A stretch of DNA of 64,000 bases from Escallonia rubra (lineage: Eukaryota; Streptophyta; Magnoliopsida; Escalloniales; Escalloniaceae), in NCBI GenBank assembly GCA_033065855.1, contig JAVXUO010002397.1, positions 124,001 to 188,000 of the forward strand. The letters are read 5' to 3'. Made by a program: the position numbers and the translations under genes. Under the pieces are notes generated by a model. The model did no database searches. It was given only the letters and a program-made list of their open reading frames with translations, and was not told the DNA's origin. This document shows positions 35,360-47,600 of the stretch, in pieces. Every line of letters starts with the position of its first letter. The stretch's first letter is position 1.

Positions 35360-38300
35360 ATGGTCTACGGCAAGCTCGGGTCACCCGGGTCTCAACCCCC
35401 ACAACCCGAACCGCTCCCCGACCAGTTCCAACACGATGGCGCCACGTCAAAACCCGGCTCCATCCGACGGTCCAGGCTCAAGGTCATCCTGGCCTTCGGG
35501 CTGACCCTTTTGCTAGCGGCGGCCGTCTCGGTGACACTCCTGGTGGAGCTCCGGAGCAAGGCTTCGGATAAGTCCGCATTCCACCGCAAGCCCACCCAGG
35601 CGATGTCGCGAGCCTGCAGCAAGACTCGGTACCCGAGCCTCTGCCTCGACTCGCTCCTCGACTTCCCGGGTGCGCTCACCGCTTCCGACTCGGACCTCGT
35701 CCACATTTCCGTCAACATGACGCTGCAGCGGTTCGGGAAGGCGCTGTACGTGACCTCCGAGATCGGGTACCTCCAGATGGACACGCGTGCGCGGTCGGCG
35801 TACGACGACTGCCTGGAGCTGCTGGACGACTCGGTGAACCAGCTCGCGCGGTCGCTCACCTCCGTCGGGCCGTCGCCGGAGAGCCCGGGGGGGTCCACGC
35901 AGGACGTGCTGACGTGGCTCTCGGCGGCGCTGACGAACCAGGACACGTGCACGGACGGGATGTCGGAGGTGAACGGGGCCGTGAAGGACCAGATGCTGAC
36001 GAGGCTGAAGGACTTGTCGGAGCTGGTGAGCAACTGCCTGGCGATTTACTCGGCGTCGAGCGGCAACGGTGATTTCTCCGGAGTGCCAATACAGAACCGG
36101 CGGAGGCTGATGGATGTCTCCCCGGAGCGGCACGAGTTTCCGAAGTGGCTCTCCCGGAGGGAGAGGGCGCTGCTGGACATGCCGGTGGCGGCGATGCAGG
36201 CCGATATCATCGTGTCGAAGGACGGTAATGGAACGTACAAGACGATATCGGAGGCGATCAAGCATGCGCCGGAGCACAGTGATCGCCGGACGATCATTTA
36301 CATCAAGGCGGGAAGGTAAAAGTCGAACTGTATCATCTAAATCGGGGAAGTGAACCTTTTTACCGAACACCTTTTCGTGACTCGCTTTCTCCACAGGAAT
36401 TGACAGTACTGTCCCTGTTCAAAATGACTAAGCGCTGTATGATAGTTACGGTTATTATTATCGGACTCGTGACATCCGATAAGCGACGACTCACTAATCC
36501 TCACAGCGAGGTTATTTTCGAGAAATACTCACCGACAAATGATTTGTCGAACGAACGGGAGAATTTTTTGTCACTAATAGTGTTATGCCACTGTTATTTA
36601 AACTTGTAATGATTATTTTCTTATCGCTACAATATATTTATTTATCGATTTTTTTATTACAGTAGAAGATTCTATTATTTATTTATACATAGTGATTACG
36701 TGATTGATGCCAGGATAGCGATGATCATGTTATTATGGATCAACTCATTAGTCTTCACGTGAATCCTCTTAGTTTTGACGCTGGAGCTTTGAAATTGAAG
36801 CTTTCGGAGTTATAATTAAAAGCTTGGAAAAGCATATATTAAAAAATGGTGTGATGTTGACATTTCCTAGTTTACAATAAAAACATAGGAACTATTTATT
36901 GAATATGTTATCTCTCCACAAAAGGGTAGCTGAAATTTGTATTATATGCTTTGGTTACTTTGGATGGAAGCTTTTGTAATTAAGAGTGGTGTCGGTGGGG
37001 GGGGGGGGGGGGGGGAGTGTATTTGAAGGACTGAAGTGTCAAACTTTTGTGTTTTGCAGGTACGAAGAGAAAAATCTGAAAGTTGGGAGGAAGAAAACGA
37101 ATTTGATGTTTATAGGGGACGGGAAGGGTAAAACGACCATCTCGGGGGGGACAAGTGTATTCGACCACGTGACGACATTCCACACCGCGTCTTTCGGTAA
37201 AAATTACTTTTGAACTCCTTTTGCCTTTCGCACCCCAATATTATTTATTTTTGTACTCTGCTCCTTGTTTAAGTGTAGACATATTGGTCATGGCCATGCC
37301 TGTTGTACTGAACGCACGTGGCCTGTTTTGCTTATGCTGTTAGGAGCACATAGCATTCTGTCCACAAATTTTTTGAGTGAATAGTTCTGCCAAGTCACTC
37401 ATGATAACATACATTTTTGTTGGATACATCGTCTCCCCGATAGTTTTAATTTTTAGTTCATGTGGTAACTTAACTTAGTGTCAGAGGTATCGTTGTGCAG
37501 GTTTATAAATATGATTCTTTCGTCTTGCGCATTTGGTTCGTTTTGTAACAGTACGTTAAACTCGCATTGTTTACTGTTCAGCTCGGTTTTTTAAAAATTT
37601 AACTTTCAGCAAATTATAACTTATAGTACACTAGCATATGTGGCATATAAACTGCAGGTAAAAAAAAAATTAAGTTGTTTAATTAGAATTTATTAAAAAA
37701 GCAAGATGAAATAAGTGTTCCTAAATGTAAAAACCAAATAGTATGTCTTTAAAGCAGTTATTTGCTATTTAATGTTTTTGTTTTGATTCATTTTTTTAGA
37801 ATTTTTTCCAAGTGTCAAGCGTCATTATTTTTGGTAAATAGTTATGCAATACAAAAAGATCTATTCTCTTTATATATAGTATAGATACAGATACAGATAT
37901 AAATATAAATAGATAGATAGATATAGAAGTGTAGATGGTCTCACTTTTTACTTGGCAAGAGATATTTCATACCTGAGAACTACTTGTACGTGTGTAAAAC
38001 CGAATGTTCATTAGCCAATTTTGAGTAGCGAATAATGATCCGTTTCTATACACCATCTTTGTTGTGACAGATTTAATGTCAAAAAACTGTCACAAAAAAT
38101 GTTTTACCGTTGTTACTCAAATTTATAGCCACATTCTTTTGCATTTAGCGACATTTTTTCCTTACATTGCTCAAGTAAGTTGAAGTGCATTGAGGAACCT
38201 CGGAAATGACATTATCATCTTGAGCTCTCGGGGAAAAGAGCAGCGTGATCCCCTCCAGGGTGTCGCTGCGTCCATAACTGTGGCACAGCAGGACCCTTCT

Positions 38301-39397
38301 TGCTTATCCATCTCTTTCACTTGCACAAGCGCACTATTCCTGTGATTCTTATCTTACCTTGCACTATCCATATCCATGGCGGAAGAAAGGAGTCTTTCGC
38401 CCAAGTGACTGGTGGCTAGAGCATAAAGAGGATCACATTATTGAACGTGGGTGTGGGTGTGGGTGTGGGTCATGACTCACGACCATCTCATTGCATGATT
38501 TCAGTCAAACAACTTTTTGTTAGAATACACTGCTGTACCACTTGGACTCACGTTGAACAGCTGTACTTTATTCATTCACATTTTCATTTGGTTATCCATT
38601 TGTTGATTTTTTTATTTTGTTCATAATTGGTGTATTTCAAATTCCTAGTGTTAACCAAAACGTACTGGGGGTAATTGATTTCACTTGTTTGGCTTGCAGC
38701 TGCAACCGGTGCTGGTTTCATTGCCCGGGACATGTCGTTTGAGAACTGGGCCGGACCGAGCAAGCACCAAGCTGTGGCGCTTCGTGTCGGTGCTGATCAC
38801 GCTGTCGTGTACCGGTGCAACATTATTGGCTACCAAGACACACTATACGTACACTCCCAGCGTCAATTCTTTCGCGAATGTGACATATATGGAACAGTCG
38901 ACTTCATATTTGGAAATGCTGCGGTGGTATTCCAAAATTGCAGCATGTACGCCCGCAAGCCTATGGCCCTTCAAAAGAACACAATCACAGCCCAAAACCG
39001 AAAAGACCCGAACCAAAACACCGGGATCTCGATCCACGCGTGCAGGATCCTACCCACGCCCGAGCTCAAGGCCTCGAAAGGCAACTTCCCCACCTATCTA
39101 GGCCGTCCGTGGAAAATGTATTCACGTACCGTGTACATGCTATCGTACATTGGTGACCACGTTGATCCTAGGGGATGGCTAGAGTGGAATGCAACATTTG
39201 CACTAGACACACTCTACTATGGTGAGTACATGAATTACGGCCCCGGTGGAGCCGTAGGGCAACGCGTCAAGTGGCCTGGATACCGAGTGATCACGTCGCC
39301 CGTTGAGGCTAGCAAGTTCACGGTCGCGCAATTTATTTATGGATCGTCATGGCTGCCGTCGACCGGCGTGGCTTTCTTGGCAGGTTTATCAGTTTGA
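35360..39397 (+). CDS. Pectinesterase with N-terminal inhibitor pro-domain (PME51/61-like)
   Basis: Pectin methylesterase that removes methyl esters from cell-wall homogalacturonan. Exons: 35360-36315, 37060-37196, 38700-39397 (GT-AG, phases 2 and 1), giving 596 aa. A membrane anchor/signal-anchor lies at about 41-63 (VILAFGLTLLLAAAVSVTLL). The PMEI pro-region is at about 78-230 with conserved Cys. Two basic processing motifs, RRRLM (247-251) and RRER-ALL (266-272), precede the catalytic domain, which starts at ADIIVSKDGNGTY. Active-site residues present: Gln388 (QAVAL), Gln410-Asp411 (YQDTLY), Asp432 (GTVDFIFGN), Arg500 and Trp502 (LGRPW). All PME signatures are intact, so it should be active after trimming in the secretory pathway. 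Exon 1 is strongly GC-rich compared with exon 3. Intron 1 carries a G19 run. The exact Arabidopsis orthologue is inferred, not proven. Confidence 0.95.
36997..37015 (+). repeat. G19 homopolymer in pectinesterase intron 1
   Basis: Nineteen consecutive G about 45 bp upstream of the intron 1 acceptor, between the likely branch-point region and the 3' splice site. Confidence 0.9.
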
Positions 39398-42029
39398 GGG
39401 CCTTCAATTACACTGGTGACAACAATAATGAGACTTCCACCCATAAATCGGATGGAAGGGGGGTCTTCAATCGATTGCACCGTATATAAGTTCTCTGCCC
39501 TATTGCTTCCTCAATGTAATAACTAGTCCCTCTGCTCATCTGTCTCAAAGATTTCCATCTAGCCCTGACCATTAGGAGTTGAGAACTTTCATTTTCTTAG
39601 GCCCATAGCTGATCAACAACCATGAACCATCTGTAATGTCTTCAATTATTTGTCAAGTTTCTTCCTGTAATAGTTATACTCTGTTCTGTAAGGGGGGAAA
39701 TTGATCTACCATATATAGGAAAATGTGTCTTTTTACACTTTTTTTTTTCCTTTTTCAATCACTGATGTCTTGTCAAATTTTTCAAAAGGGAGCTCGTTTT
39801 GGTGGCATTAAATGGAATAAATGCATAAACCTACTTAAATGGAGTATGACAAAAAATATGTTGCAAAGAGGACATAGTCGGCCCACTTGGTATCGTGGAC
39901 CAACATCCTTTAGGCCAACCCCAGAGCTTGGACAAGCTTTAATTAATTTGCTGCCAGCCTGCCAAGGACTTCTGGGGTCTACTAGACTTCATTGATCATT
40001 TTAGCTGTTCTTTGGCTATTAGTCCAAGGCTCCTAATCCCATTCATCTTGTAGCGGAAATTTTTTTTTACCCGTCGGACACGAGGAAAGTAGATGATCGT
40101 ATTCATCGTCTTGCTCAAATTCAAGTGATTTTTTTATCTGAAAGGGATAATTTGGAACAAAACTTTAAGAGGATAAGTTTGTCAACATGATATGATTTAG
40201 ATTTGGGAAAGCAGATTCAAAGCTTTGAATTATTTGTGAAGGATTGGTCTGTGTGAGTGGGTGGGTGGTTGAAAACCTAGTTTGGTCCTGTAAACTGTGT
40301 TTGGGAGGACTGACCAGGCTATGGAAATTGCCAACTGTTGTTGGGTGATTTTGTGGCTATTGTGTGCCCAAAGTTAGACAGGCTACTATCCAAACATTAA
40401 AGACGAATGATCACAGGCATTGAGCTCTATAGTCTATACTGCCACTTTATTTATAGGACTAATTACATTTATGTCCCTGAAATTAGGATTAGAAGGTACT
40501 AGCAATCTATTAAAAGGTTATAATGTTATATTAGCGTAAGTTTTTTTTTTATTTTTTTTCCGAATAGAATTATGTTAATAAGCAGAGATAATCAGTTGCA
40601 AGAGTAAGGGTATCCTTTAGACAATATTATCCTATGCTCAAAGCTCAACCCCACTATTTGATACTGATACTCCTGAATACGACGGGATACTTCTTTTTTT
40701 CCTTGTTTTGATTCTTTTTCTTTCCTTTTTTTGGTAATAGTACATGACTGCAAATTTTCCAAATTATCATGCCACGGCTAAGTCCAAGAAATTAAACACT
40801 CTACTTCAAGCCTTTGTGGCCATGTTTTGCTTATGTAGTACCTACCACAACTTAGCACCCCAAGTAAATTAGAATTTGACCATAAATGATAAGAGGACAA
40901 TTCCATCAAAATTTTGGACTCTAGTCTACAATTATATGGAATTCGTATTGCTTGAAAGTTCTTATGTATTGCACTAACTAATTTCGAGGCAAGGGGCTTA
41001 CGAGGGAGAGCTTGGGCATAGCCAGACTGGAGACAAAGGGAGTCCTACAACTTAGGGATAGGGAGAGGTCTTTTAGTTTATTCCAAACTCTAATTAAGTA
41101 TTTTTGTATGAGTATTTAAGAAGAATAATACTAGACCAAATTTCATTAGGAGATATTGCGATAATATACCTTACCTGTGTATGTTATCGACTTTAGCGCG
41201 TTGAACCGTAGAGAGTAAGTTTGCATAATTTGTTTTCGAGAAGACACATACGTACATGACTTTTGAAATAAAAATATGACTTTCAAATCCCCTTTTTTCA
41301 AGAAATATACGTAGTTCTTCGATAAGAATTTGGATAAATACTCGTTGCCCTTTTTTGCAAAAAAACTACACATGCACTCCTTCACATTTAAATACGAGTA
41401 TCAAATGCCCGCTCCGTCATCTTTCCATACATTTAGACTTCAAAAAAGTACGAAAATCCAAAAGTAGTCTCCCAGATATATACTTTTGAAGCCCAAGTCC
41501 ACTCAATCCTAAATCTTCTTACGAGTACGATCATACCACCACCCCCGACCACTCACACGACGGCAAACCCACCACAGACTCCCCCAACCTTCAGCCACGC
41601 TCACCAAAAACCACCAAATATCCACTCGCCGGCACCTTCCTACAACACCCTCACAACCACCACTAACATTGCCACCATTCAACACCTCCGCAGCCAACCC
41701 TCCACATTGGCTGTTATTGTCCAACACCCAAAAAGTACCACTATCACTGTCATCGGCACCGGGCCAAGCCCTTCACTAGAGACCACCATAAACTGACCTC
41801 ACCAGTACTTTCACCAATCGCACAGATTGTACCCAGGACCACAAGTCAACTAATTGCACTACGATCACTATGGGACCATAGCACATTCACAGATCCCTTA
41901 TTTTTAGGGCTCGAGCACGACCCGGTTATCGATGGTGGGGCTAATCGGTGGTTTTTGTGGTGTTGATGGATTTGAACATTGCTGAAAATTCTATGTCATA
42001 TACTAAAAGACAATGAATCATTTTTACTA
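39398..42029. other. Intergenic, no supported gene
   Basis: 3' flank of the pectinesterase gene followed by AT-rich DNA. A CCA/CAC-rich stretch at 41515-41760 gives low-complexity frames only. Confidence 0.45.
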
Positions 42030-42664
42030 CTCCCTTCGTCCCTAGATATTTGATCATATTTTCTTTTAGGACTATCCCAAAGAATTGATCTTTCGACAAA
42101 TTGAGAAAGATTTCGTATGTATTTTTCCGTATTTACCCTTCTTACACTTTTTTTATCTATTTCTTTCTCCACATTTAATCTTTTACCAACTCATTTTGTT
42201 CTCTCCTAACCTATTTTCTTTCCCTCTCTCTTTCTCTCTCTTGGGATAGAATAGAAAACTAATAAAATATACTCCATCTGTCTCACAAAAATTGCTCAGT
42301 TTTTAAATTAAGAAAGATTTTATAAGTATTTTTACATATTTATCTTTTTTACACTTTTTTTAATTCTATTCTCTCCCTATTTAACTATTTACCAACTCAT
42401 TTTTTTTTTCTCATCACCCACTTTCTTACACTTTTTATTCTATTTTTCTCTCTAACACTCCAATAACACATTTTCTCTCTCTCCTGACCCATTTTCTTTC
42501 ATTTCTCTCTCTGAAGATAGAATGCAAAACACACAATATATGACTCATATCCTTATATGTGTGTCAAGTCAAAATTGAGCAATTATTGTGGGACATAAGG
42601 AATAACGCATATTCTAAATAAGTGTGTGAGTCAAACACAATCAATTAAATAGGGACGGAGGGAG
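42030..42664. mobile_element. Stowaway-like MITE (outer of a nested pair)
   Basis: The left end CTCCCTTCGTCCCTAG and the reverse-complemented right end CTCCCTCCGTCCCTA match the Stowaway terminal consensus. TA dinucleotides flank it (42028-42029, 42665-42666). After removing the inner element (42272-42602) about 304 bp remain, a typical Stowaway size. Confidence 0.8.
42272..42602. mobile_element. Stowaway-like MITE inserted in another one
   Basis: The left end CTCCATCTGTCTCAC and the reverse-complemented right end TTCCTTATGTCCCAC both continue into ATTGCTCA-(A/G)TTTT. Flanked by TA (42270-42271, 42603-42604). About 331 bp, entirely inside 42030-42664. Confidence 0.8.
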
Positions 42665-42828
42665 TAAAAGATTAACGCTATTCACCAATATTTAATGACA
42701 ATGACATTGTAATTTAAAAAAATAAAGGGTAGCAAGTATTAAGATATAAAAATTTCAGGAGTGATGAGTGTTATTAGGCCCAAGAATTTTAAAAAGTCAT
42801 TGAATCCATTAAGTCTCTCCTATCTCTA

Positions 42829-42862
<34 letters not shown>

Positions 42863-44664
42863 CCCCCCCCCCCCCGACAAGTTAGTCTTGAGAAAATTCT
42901 AGAACAATTTGCATGACTTTATAAAACCCACAATCTGCATGATACCTACTCAACATATCAATTTGCATGATTCTATCTCATAAGAGAGTGTTATGCTTTT
43001 AAATGGAAAGTGTTCTACTCATTGAATTCACGATTGCTTCAAGTTTTTATGTGGCAAACATAACATTGTCATTATTATCCTCATCTGCAATTACTTTTGT
43101 AAGCAAATGATTGTGCGTTGAGATGTTGGAGGGAGCTAAACATTAAGGTTAAATTAACTTTTGCAATGGCTAGATTTCAATTTAGTTCATTGGTTTTCCC
43201 ACCTTTTTTACCGACAAAGTCAATTCAGTTTAAAAGGACGCTCTTTTTAACTTTTCTACCACTCACTGTTATCTTTCCCATTCAAATCTCTCATTAATGT
43301 TGTTTTTCTGATGTTATATTCTCTTTTTTCTTACACATTTAGTTCCTTTGTTAAATGTGTCCGTCAAGTAGAAATTATGTGACTTGATCACTTTGTATAT
43401 GATAATATCAAAGTCAGCTCTTCTACACGTGGTATCACTAAACCGAACACCTCTACACGCAGTAGGATCATGCGAGGACTATCTATGATTTATGAGATTG
43501 ACTCGAGAAGTGGGAGCAGGCAGTGGATATGAAAGAGGTATGTGCATGATCTAGGACAAAAAAATAGCATAGTTCATATTGCACTTGTGAGGTGGTGAGA
43601 TTTGAATATTGTGATTGCTATGTTAATGAGATTTGAATCCCATGATATATTTGTGTGGCACTTGTAGAAGTTTCAACTTTTTAAGATCGTTTGCGGTGGT
43701 TTATTTACTAATTACAAATTCTAATGGTTCATCTGTGAATAATGTACCTCACTCTTTTTAACGATACTCAAGCTATACGTGCTATGCTTTGTGTTTTGAC
43801 AAACGACAAGAAGAAAACGACATAATCACTCACTCAACAAAAGTTCATGATATGGAGGATCTTCGGTCCAAAGTGTCTTGAAAACTTCCAATCGAGCGAA
43901 AACAGGCAGAGCACGAGCCATCCCAATAACTTGCATGCTACCAAAACGGAGGAGCAATGGTCAAGAAATCTAGCAATCCTACATCCCACAAGGATAATCA
44001 CTTCCATGCATGCCCGGATTCAGAACAAGATCCATCACACTGATAATAATTAATTAGTGAAAATCACCGTCAACAATCAACAGACCATCCTTTGTTGCGA
44101 ATGCTTGTGAAGATAGTCAGTATCCAAGGTCTAATCTGTACTTAAAGTTGTGGACATAGACCTTACAAATTTGTGGTGATGACATCTATTAAGTGGGGTT
44201 CAGGAAGGTTACTGAGACCACTAAAAGAAAACACATTTGGCCGATAAATCACATCATCACGACTTAGGGGCAACTCGACACACCTCATGGACCTCATAAT
44301 TTGACCTATGTGCGTCTAGCACCTTCGAGTGTCAATTTGGCACAAATTTTGGGCACTAGTTAATTGATAAAAGTTGTCGAAGACGAAGGTACTTGGTGCC
44401 AAAATTGAAACTCGAAATTGCTATACGCACAATTAGTCAAAAAAAAAAAAAAAAACCTGTCTTCACTACTGGAACAAATGCCGTCGAATTTAATAAAAGA
44501 TTTGACAGAAGGCAGCCATATACACAGCTCAATACAAGAGAGCATTGATTTGCGAGGAACATCTTGTTAAAGATGAGAAAAGAGACTTACAAAATGAGCA
44601 TCAAAATTTTCCAAACCGAACGACAAGAATAGCTAATCCGAGAAAACAGGAGCTACAAAATCAT
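42665..44664. other. Intergenic with compound microsatellite
   Basis: A (TC)n(AC)n tract followed by about 14 C runs from 42829 to 42875. No gene is supported up to the 3' end of the peptidase gene. Confidence 0.45.
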
Positions 44665-47600
44665 TCATAAACTCCTTTCTATGAAGTCCCAGATTTGCTC
44701 CTCCATATAGATACGGTCCTTGAGTGGGCGAGGCATGTGGCGTGCATCTGGGAAAATCAACAGTTCATAGGGCCTTCGAGCTGCCACTAACGCATTCACA
44801 AGCCTAGCAGTGTGCCTAAAATGCACATTTTCATCGATCAAGCCGTGCACAAGTAGCAACTTCCCTTTTATGTTGTCCGCATGGTGCATCACAGAGCTGT
44901 TTAAATAACCAGACTGGTTTTCAGAAGGCAATCCCATATACTTTTCAGTGTAAAACGTGTCGTACCCATCCCATGACGTGACAGGAGCACCAGAGACAGC
45001 ACATCTGAAGACGTCAGGAAACCTTGCCAAAGTCGTAGCAGAGAGGTATCCACCATAGCTCCATCCATACAATCCGATATGACCAACTTCCGCGAGCCCT
45101 TGTTTTATAAGCCATTCAGCTCCAACAAGTTGATCCTCAGCATCAATACGGCCACAGTTGTACTTGAGGGCACCTTCAAACTTTAACCCGCGTCGAGCAG
45201 TCCCTCTGTTATCCATCTGTAGTACAAGATACAGCAGTCACAAATCTACTTCAATTTCCTTACCCACTCCCACACCCTTTCCTCCTCTTCTTTCTTCTGT
45301 TTCACTATGAACTAAGTGGACAACATGGTTAATGCAACAATTCAAGCTAGATTCCAACAATTGTAGCAGCATAAATTGAACAGTGAAAAGCACAAACTGT
45401 ATTTAAACAAGATAATAACTTGTGCAATGACAAACTTTGTAGCACGAATCAAGATTTGCATAAATGAGGAGACCGTGAAGCAACAGGGAAAAAAAAATCC
45501 TAGTTAGTTGTAAGATTGGAAACAGTTTGAGACAATATAAGGGTAAGAGCTAACCTTCCAAACTAAGATGCCTTTGCTTTTGAGATATTGAGCTCTCATG
45601 TCAACTGTGTTTGCCCAAGAATCACAGACCAGCTGTACACTGGGACCACCATAAACACTAATCATCGTCTTGTATGGCGGAGGTCCAAACCTAACAACAT
45701 CAGGTTTATACAATGCGCCATATAATGTAGTCCCATCCTTTGCCTGTATTTCAACGATCTCTGGAGGATCAAGTTGCAGCTTTCTGCATCTTGGAACTGT
45801 TGATGGTTGCTCATACAGACGCATGATCAAGCTTCCATCAAGCAAGGAGCAAAGTGACATGCTGGGGGGTGAATCCAGGGAATCATGAATGTCAACAAAT
45901 CTTTGCATCTGATGATCAAGCACAACCATATGTTTTCCTTTGCCATTAGTCAATCTCAATGGGGACTGCAAAGGATTGCTCCAATCGGGAAATAGTTTAG
46001 CACAATAAAGATGAGAATTCAAAGGGCCATCTAGAGTTCCAGTGAAGTATACAAGACCTGAAGCCTCATTTACTCCAGAAATTTGCTCAACCATCCAATC
46101 ACCTTGAGTTATAGGTCCCAAGAAAACGCCAACAGCGTCATACAGATACAAATGTCTAAACCCTGTTTTTTCACTAGCCCAAAGAAAACCCCCATGAGAT
46201 TCAGTCAGTCCTTTGTCCAAAGGGGTAAAACAATCATGCAGATTGATCCATGTCTCATGTTCTTCTACCATGATAACATCTCTTTGGCCTGTTTTGATAT
46301 CGAACTTAACAATCTTTAGTTTGGAATGTGACCTATTTAAAACCTGAGCAGTGAGGATATTTCCATGCATCCAATTTACTCTCGCCAAATACTCCTCATC
46401 ATTGTCTGCTTGGTCCTTTTCTGCACAAAGAAGATCCATCCAAGTTATTGGACCTCCAGTGGCAGATATTACCCCTAGGCGAACTTTGACATTGGACGCT
46501 CCAGCAAAGGGATAAGCATGGTCTTCCTGTGCCTCTGATCCAACGACACTTTTACCCTGGTGCATGATTCTGAAAAGAGGTATTTCAGATAAATCAACCT
46601 GCGCGAACGCTAGGAACTTGCTGTCCAGTGACCACCAGTAGCCATTTCTCCGTTCCATCTCCTCCTACAGTCAGCAAATAACTTCAAAATTTACCCATAC
46701 ATTAAAAGTATCAATTGCTAGTAATTTGGAATAACTTGCTTTTTACATCAAAAACAGAAAACCATAATTCTTTGTCCTCTTAAAATCAAGAAAAGTACTT
46801 CCAAAACGGTTGCAAAATAAGCCTGAACTGCAAGTGGAGGAAAAAGAGATTGAAAATTAATCTCACCTGGGCTATGTACTCAGCAACACCATGTGTCTGA
46901 AAGAAAAAGAAAACATTGATGTCATAACAAAGTTAAATTCTAACAACTTCCTCAATAAACATCAATTCCAAATAAAATAAGAAAAAGATAATCGTATCGT
47001 GCCATAAAAGAGAGATGCATATGTATTTGGACTTTCCAGTACATGCACATATTAGTGCTGCAGCTGTAAATAATAAAGTTACTTAAAGAAAATCCAACAT
47101 TTGCATGTACATCTCACCTTCCACAAGATCATTTTGCATCAAGTAGTCTGAGTTATTTTTCTCAATTATGTTATTCGCCCCTCCCCAAGTCCACCCCCAA
47201 CTAAAATCATGATAAAAGAATCCACGTCAGGGTCACTCTTCAAATGCGGGGACCTTGATGCAATCATCAAACCAAATGAAAAATCTTAGTAACTAGAAAC
47301 TATAGAGGTTTGTATTAAAGGTGATTGTGTTTGGAGTCTAGCACATAAGAAAACGATTTTTCTTATTAGAATATAGCCTACTTGAATTTATATTTTTGGA
47401 TGCTTAAATCCCACACTGCAATTCTTATACTCTTTAGAAACTGAACTTAGCTGGGAAAAACCAGGATTTGACAAAACCAGACCAACCAGTAAGGAGATGG
47501 TTCATAAGAGGAACATATTGAAAGTGGATGGACAACATGTAAGCAAGTCTAATGGATGTAGATAGTCATTTGCTCATTAAACCATAAAGCATATACTTTT

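Noticed and set aside
35392..36394. Long minus-strand frames of 213 and 293 aa inside pectinesterase exon 1
   Set aside because: Shadows of the GC-rich plus-strand pectinesterase exon, which has intact domain motifs. The minus frames are Arg/Ser/Pro-rich compositional artefacts.
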